Below, in pieces: positions 59,381 to 64,000 of a stretch of DNA of 64,000 bases. The stretch is from Warburgia ugandensis (Eukaryota; Streptophyta; Magnoliopsida; Canellales; Canellaceae). Numbering within the stretch: the stretch's first letter is position 1; each line of letters begins with the position of its first letter. The DNA lies in the NCBI GenBank assembly GCA_035236585.1, contig CP141126.1, positions 68,859,414-68,923,413 on the forward strand. The letters are read 5' to 3'. The translations under genes and the position numbers were made by a program. Below the pieces are notes generated by a model. It worked only from the letters and a program-made list of their open reading frames with translations, had not been told where the DNA came from and made no database searches.

Positions 59381-59783
59381 CGCCCCAGGCAAGGCCAACC
59401 TTGATAATTCGCCTAATTTTAACCTTATTAGTAAATCAATATTTATGACCAGTTAGGACCATCTCTCACGAGTCGCTTGATTTTAACCATATATGTGAAT
59501 CATAGTCTATAGACGGGCTACACCAACTCTCATGAATCACCTAATTTTAATTGTATCAATATAATATAGACTATACAAGTCATCTGATTTTAATCATATC
59601 TGTGATCACCTAGATAATAGTCTTTAGATGGGGCAAGAACAACTCTTCCAAGTCGCTTGATTTTACATAATAAAGTATGTACATGGGCTAGGACCAACTC
59701 TCACAAGTCCTTAGATTTTAACCATATCAACAAAGAAAAATGTACAAACAAGATGGGACCAACTGTTGGGAGTCACCTGATTT
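59380..59783. repeat. Tandem array of seven diverged ~45-75 bp units
   Basis: Each unit holds 'accaactctcacaagtcgcttgattttaaccat'-like sequence (GATTTTAA cores at about 59414, 59478, 59541, 59585, 59658, 59712, and a last GATTTTGG at 59779). The last unit runs directly into the Athila PBS. Confidence 0.8.
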
Positions 59784-59801
59784 TGGCACTGTTGCTAGGG
59801 A
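59784..59801 (+). other. Athila-C primer-binding site
   Basis: TGGCACTGTTGCTAGGGA, then CTTGCAACGGAG; differs from TGGCGCCGTTGCCGGGGA only by transitions. Better preserved than the B site at 34354. Confidence 0.8.
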
Positions 59802-61022
59802 CTTGCAACGGAGTTTTCATCAAATTTAAGTAAAAAATTAAAAAAATAATTTTTTTTTTAAGAATTGCATTGTTTTAGCATTTACGGCATTTTTAGGTGC
59901 ATTTTTCAATTTTCTTGGTGCATAATCACTCTGTTTCCCAAATTTGGTACTTATTTCTATTTTTCTTTTTTAAGGAATTAAAAGGTAGAGGAAATTGGCG
60001 AGTGGAGCTTCATCAAATAAATAGAATTTTTCTAATTTCCTAGAATAGAAAATTTCCTTTTTTTAAGTGAATCTTGTAATAAGGATCATTATAACTTGCA
60101 ATTTTTAATTCCAATTTTAAAAGTGTTGTATTAAAATAGTGCAAGTGTGGGATAAGATGGCTCACACGTGATCTTCATTAGAAACCTCACTTTAAGTTTC
60201 CCTCACTCTTTTTATTTTCTAGATTAGGGTTTGCATTTAGAATAATTTTGCATTGTTAAGTTGAATAATTGCATATAGAAAGCATATTTGGTAATTGTTT
60301 CATTTTTAGGATTTTGTTTTAGTTTATTGCCCTTAGTTGCATTCTTAGGGCACATTTATTGCTTTAAGGTGATTTATATGTTGATTGAACTACTATAGAG
60401 TGTGGAAATTAATTAATAAGGGTAGTTGACCCCACAAGATCAAAGGTGGATTTCATTACCACTTCTTGTCCCACCTAGGATAATCACCACAAGCGTGCAA
60501 CTCTACCTTTCAAATTAACCTAACATTAATTAGAAGAGACTAATAGGGCCATCACATGCTCATAGGAGCCTCTTAATAGGACACAATCTATTGTCACTCT
60601 AGTGGCTTTTGAGCATTGTGGTTATAATGAGTGTCTTAAAATCCAAGTGATTTTCCCATGCCTTCCATTGATGTTAGTTAAGATCTAAACCCCTCCTTAC
60701 ATGAGGATTGTATTAACCACCTTAGAGTAGAATCTAACTGGTAAGCAATAGTCAAATTTGAAAGAGAAGAGGAGTGTTAGATTAGGCTAATTTAAAAGCA
60801 TTGTCTTCACACAAATTCAAGAAAGTCAAAATATTATTACTTATTAGCCTAAGGATTATTTGATTGTGCCCTTTTTTTGTGCATCACGTAGAGTTAGAGC
60901 TAGCATATAGATTAGGTTATTTTATGTAAGGGAATTGATCTCAGAACTCAAAGCTAATACCTTTCGACCAAGAGATTCAATGCAACTAAAGATAAAGGGA
61001 AAGAAACCTAGTGCCTATCCCC
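59802..61022 (+). other. Athila-C leader
   Basis: Untranslated. Homologous to 34371-34725 joined to 45077-46037 of Athila-B, which shows what the B leader looked like before the Tekay insertion. The ATTAG target is at about 60177-60181 ('cttcattagaaacctcac'). Confidence 0.85.
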
Positions 61023-62750
61023 ATGGCTGAACCACCACCAGAGGTTGAGCACAAAATAATTAGAGATTTCTATGAACCTCTACAACTTAATACCCCGTCC
61101 TGCATAGCTTTACCTCCCACATATGCCAACCACTTTGAGTTAAAGTTGGGAGTCATTCAATTACTCCCCCCTTTTTATGGTCGAGACCGAGAAGACCCCT
61201 ACCTACATATCAAGGAGTTCCTTAATATTTGTGCAACATTTAGGTTTTAAAATATTTTGGATGATTCTATCAAGCTTAGGATATTCTGTTCTCTCTTACA
61301 GATAAAGCCAAATCATGGGTTAATTCCTTGAAGGTAGGTTCCATACATACATGTGATCAATTATCTAAGAAGTTTTTGAACAAGTTCTTCTCTATTCACA
61401 AAACATATGCCCTATGTTGTGAAATTATCAATTTCCAACAAAGGGATGATGAACAATATTACAAATGTTGGGAATGGTGGAATGAATGATGGTATAAATG
61501 CCTTCATCATGGATTTGCGAAATGGAAACAAGTTTAATACTTCTATGAGACATTGATGCCTCAAAATAGACAAACGATAGATGCAATGAGTAGAGGGACC
61601 CTCATGTTAAAGGATGAAAGTGAGGCATGGGAGTTCTTTCAAACATTGGCCAATAATTCTCAGCAATGGGATTATTCAAATAGGAAATAAAGAACCAACC
61701 AGCCCACTAAGAAGGGGGTCTCTATGAGATAGGAATGCATACTGATCTATCTCATAAACTTGACACTGTAGTTGAAAAATTAAGTAGAAGAATGGGGAAG
61801 CTCGAAACCATGTTTGGAACTTTCATGGCTACTACTTTATCCCATAAACCTCCACAAGAGGTTTGTGTTATAAGTTCTAGCCTAGCCCATATCACCTTGT
61901 CTTGTCCTTTAAATAGAGTGTTGAACAACTATCTTGTTGACCAAGCGAATGCATTGAATGCATATTGCCAACTTAGCAACAACCCATATCCTGAGACCTA
62001 CAACTTGGATGGGCTAGGCATCCCAATTTATCTTGGTCAAAGAATAACAACCAAGGGAGACCATCTGTAAATCCCCATGTCCAAAACTTTCCTCTTAAAA
62101 CTACAGTTCCCTAATAGCCACCTAGCTTTCAACAATCTCAACAACAAAAGAAACCATCTTCAGAGGAAAACATCTATAAAATGCTTGAAAAAATTGTAAA
62201 AGATAATGATGACACTAAAAAGGCCTTAAACTAGTTGCAAAATGATAGTAGGCAGTTAGCCCATGTCAACTCTCATGCCATAGCCAAGTTAGACATGCAG
62301 GCAAGCCAATTATCCACTGAACTACATACTAGAGGAAAGGGTCAGTTCCCTAGTCAACCCATCCCCAACCCTAAAGGTCAATTTAAGTTAGGGTCAAGTT
62401 CTCAAACCCTTAACCCTCACGAGCATGCCAAGTCTATAACCACCCTTAGGAGTGGTCATTAGATCGATAACAAAATAGGGCAAGATAAGGAAACTATAGA
62501 GGAGAAAGGGAAGAGACAGAAAAATATGATAGAACCTATAGTGGAGGCACCCTATGTGCCTAAAGCCCCTTCTCCTCAATTACTGAACAAAGCTAGAAAT
62601 GGAACAAATTTCAATGAGTTAATGGAGGTATTTAAATATGTACAAATCAATATAACATTTCTCAATCCAATTAAAGACATCCCTTCCTCTGCCAAGTTCT
62701 TAAAAGAGTTCTGCGTAAGAAAAAGAAAGTTAAATGTATAAAACAAAGCT
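61023..62750 (+). pseudogene. Athila-C gag
   Basis: ATG at 61023 (MAEPPPEVEH). Capsid-side words: LQLNTPSCIALPPTYANHFE, LLPPFYGRDREDPYLHIKEF. Frame breaks after 61250, with remnants (61300-61690) collinear with B. From 61735: LSHKLDTVVEKLSRRMGKLE and VCVISSSLAHITLSCPLN, a zinc-finger-like region that has lost Cys residues; ITTLRSGH at 62440; then LLNKARNGTNFNELMEVFKY and IPSSAKFLKEFCVRKRKLNV (62580-62741). Gag forms the virus-like particle. At least four stops or frameshifts. Confidence 0.85.
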
Positions 62751-62774
62751 TTCCTTATCAAGCAAGTAAACTCT

Positions 62775-63464
62775 TTGATTGAACACAAGACCCCACTAAT
62801 GTTTAGAGACCCAGGATGTCCTATAATTACTTGCATGATTGGAGATCACGTCATAGATAGAGCAATTCTTGACTTAAGGGCTAGTGTTAACTTGTTGCCA
62901 TACTTTGTCTATGAGAAATTAAGACACAATGAGTTAAAACCAGCCACTCCCACTCTACAATTAGCTGATAGATTAGTTAAAATAACTTGTGGTTTGGTTG
63001 AAGATGTGTTGATACAGGTAGACAAGTTTTATTACCCTATTAATTTCATTGTACTGAACACCGAGCTTGTCTCTGATCCTGATAGTTAGATTTCAGTCAT
63101 CCTTGGACGTCCATTCTTGGCTACATCCAATGCCATTATTAACTGTAGGAATGGTTTAATGAAACTATTGTTCTGTAACATGAAGGTTAAGTTTAATGTC
63201 TTTAATGCCAATCAACAACATTTTGACCTTGATGATTCATGTGATGTCAATTTGATCAAGAGTCTAATTAATGAGATTCATCAACCATTGTCCATCTCTG
63301 ACCCACTAGAGGCTTGTTTCATGTACTTTAATGAAGAATTTGATATAGACAAGTCTATTGAGGGGGTAAACCATCTTCTAGATGCTGCACCAATGATGGA
63401 TACCTCGAAGTGGGGTCCTTATGAAGAACCACTCCCACCTTATAAATCTATCCCTATACCGTAA
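62775..63464 (+). pseudogene. Athila-C protease and post-protease block
   Basis: Open from 62775: RDPGCPIITCMIGDHVIDRA, then ILDLRASVNLLPYFVYEKL, with the catalytic Asp at about 62871; the usual D-L-G-A is D-L-R-A. A TAG at 63087 breaks the frame before SVILGRPFLATSNAIINC, followed by NGLMKLLFCNMKVKFNVFNA, LEACFMYFNEEFDID and MMDTSKWGPYEE. Aspartic protease of the polyprotein; inactive by the Gly-to-Arg change and the stop. Confidence 0.85.
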
Positions 63465-64000
63465 ATAGAGGAACCACCATCTTTGGACCTAAAACCCTTG
63501 CATGACAACTTGAAATATTCATACCTAGGCCCAGATGAAACCTTACCTGTAATAATAGCATTAGATTTAGATAATGAACAAGAGGGTAGGCTTTTAGATG
63601 TTCGTAAGGAACATAAAACTACTCTAAGATGGATGATAGTAGACATAAAAGGGATTAGTCTAGCCATATGCATGCATGGGATACATTTAGAAGAAAATGC
63701 AAAACCTTCTAGGGAAACTCAAAGGCGATTAACCCCCACATGAAAGACGTGGTCAAAGATGAAGTCCTAATGCTTTTAGATGTTGGCGTCATATGCCTTA
63801 TCTCTGACAGTACTTGGGTCAGTCCCATTCAGGTTGTACATAAGAAATTCGAGGTCACGGTAGTAAAAAATAAGGATAACGAGTTAGTACCCACCCGCAT
63901 GACCACCAAGTGGAGAATTTGCGTTGATTATTAAAAGTTGAATGCAGTCATAAGGAAAGATCATTTTCCTCTACCCTTCATTAACCAAATGCCAAAGAGG
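63465..64000 (+). pseudogene. Athila-C start of reverse transcriptase (partial)
   Basis: After a stop at 63462, LKPLHDNLKYSYLGPDETLP and WMIVDIKGISLAICMHGIHL (63490-63700) lead into RT. A frameshift at about 63740 opens VVKDEVLMLLDVGVICLISD, TWVSPIQVVHKKFEV, and MTTKWRICVDY, a stop, KLNAVIRKDHFPLPFINQM. The finger domain of RT is present; the window ends before the FMDD box. Confidence 0.85.

Larger units (their letters stand above)
59784..64000 (+). mobile_element. Athila-C internal region, runs off the window
   Basis: PBS, ~1.2-kb leader, gag (61023-62750), protease (62775-63100), post-protease block and the start of RT (to 64000), all on the plus strand and collinear with Athila-B. It is preceded by the LTR half at 56434, so it either shares that LTR with Athila-B or is an independent 5'-truncated copy. 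Better preserved than B, with longer open stretches. Confidence 0.85.

Overview
The window is intergenic, heterochromatin-like DNA from a plant nuclear genome, almost certainly an angiosperm with a repeat-rich genome. It is AT-rich, and every recognisable coding trace belongs to an LTR retrotransposon (Ty3/Gypsy Athila, Ty3/Gypsy chromovirus of Tekay/Del type, Ty1/Copia). Primer-binding sites fit plant elements and one short stretch derives from the chloroplast gene psbJ. I found no intact host gene, tRNA, rRNA, CRISPR array or prokaryotic feature. All coordinates come from reading by eye; element ends without a clear target-site duplication (TSD) are approximate.

Layout. 1-3565: part of an Athila LTR on the minus strand, split by a solo LTR (441-2953). 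3566-14514: a pile of LTRs and LTR fragments of several large-LTR Gypsy families, holding the psbJ fragment (7202-7297) and a hairpin-rich tandem array (12.3-12.8 kb). 14515-26405: a minus-strand Copia element (Copia-1) cut into pieces by two solo LTRs (15030-19683 and 20697-24849). About 27150-30560: a second degenerate minus-strand Copia (Copia-2). 30560-31729: unassigned, LTR-like.

31730 to the right edge: an Athila complex on the plus strand. Athila-B has a 5' LTR (31730-34350), a decayed tRNA-type PBS, gag (46038-47883), protease, RT, RNase H and integrase (52649-56040), and a 3' LTR starting at 56434. It was split by a complete Tekay-type chromovirus on the minus strand (34726-45071, exact TSD ATTAG) and by a 4.8-kb minus-strand solo LTR (47884-52648, TSD GTAGG/GTAAG) of the same family as 20697-24849. 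After the 56434 LTR comes a second Athila PBS (59784), leader, gag, protease and RT (Athila-C) running off the window. The arrangement is LTR-internal-LTR-internal, as if one LTR is shared.

All coding regions are broken by stops and frameshifts, so nothing here should transpose by itself. The most unusual points are: a 289-bp piece of Athila pol inside one LTR of the unrelated Tekay element; a hairpin of changing sequence but retained pairing at a fixed place in several LTR families; the shared-LTR Athila tandem; a GA microsatellite expanded inside an Athila gag codon run; and the chloroplast psbJ fragment.
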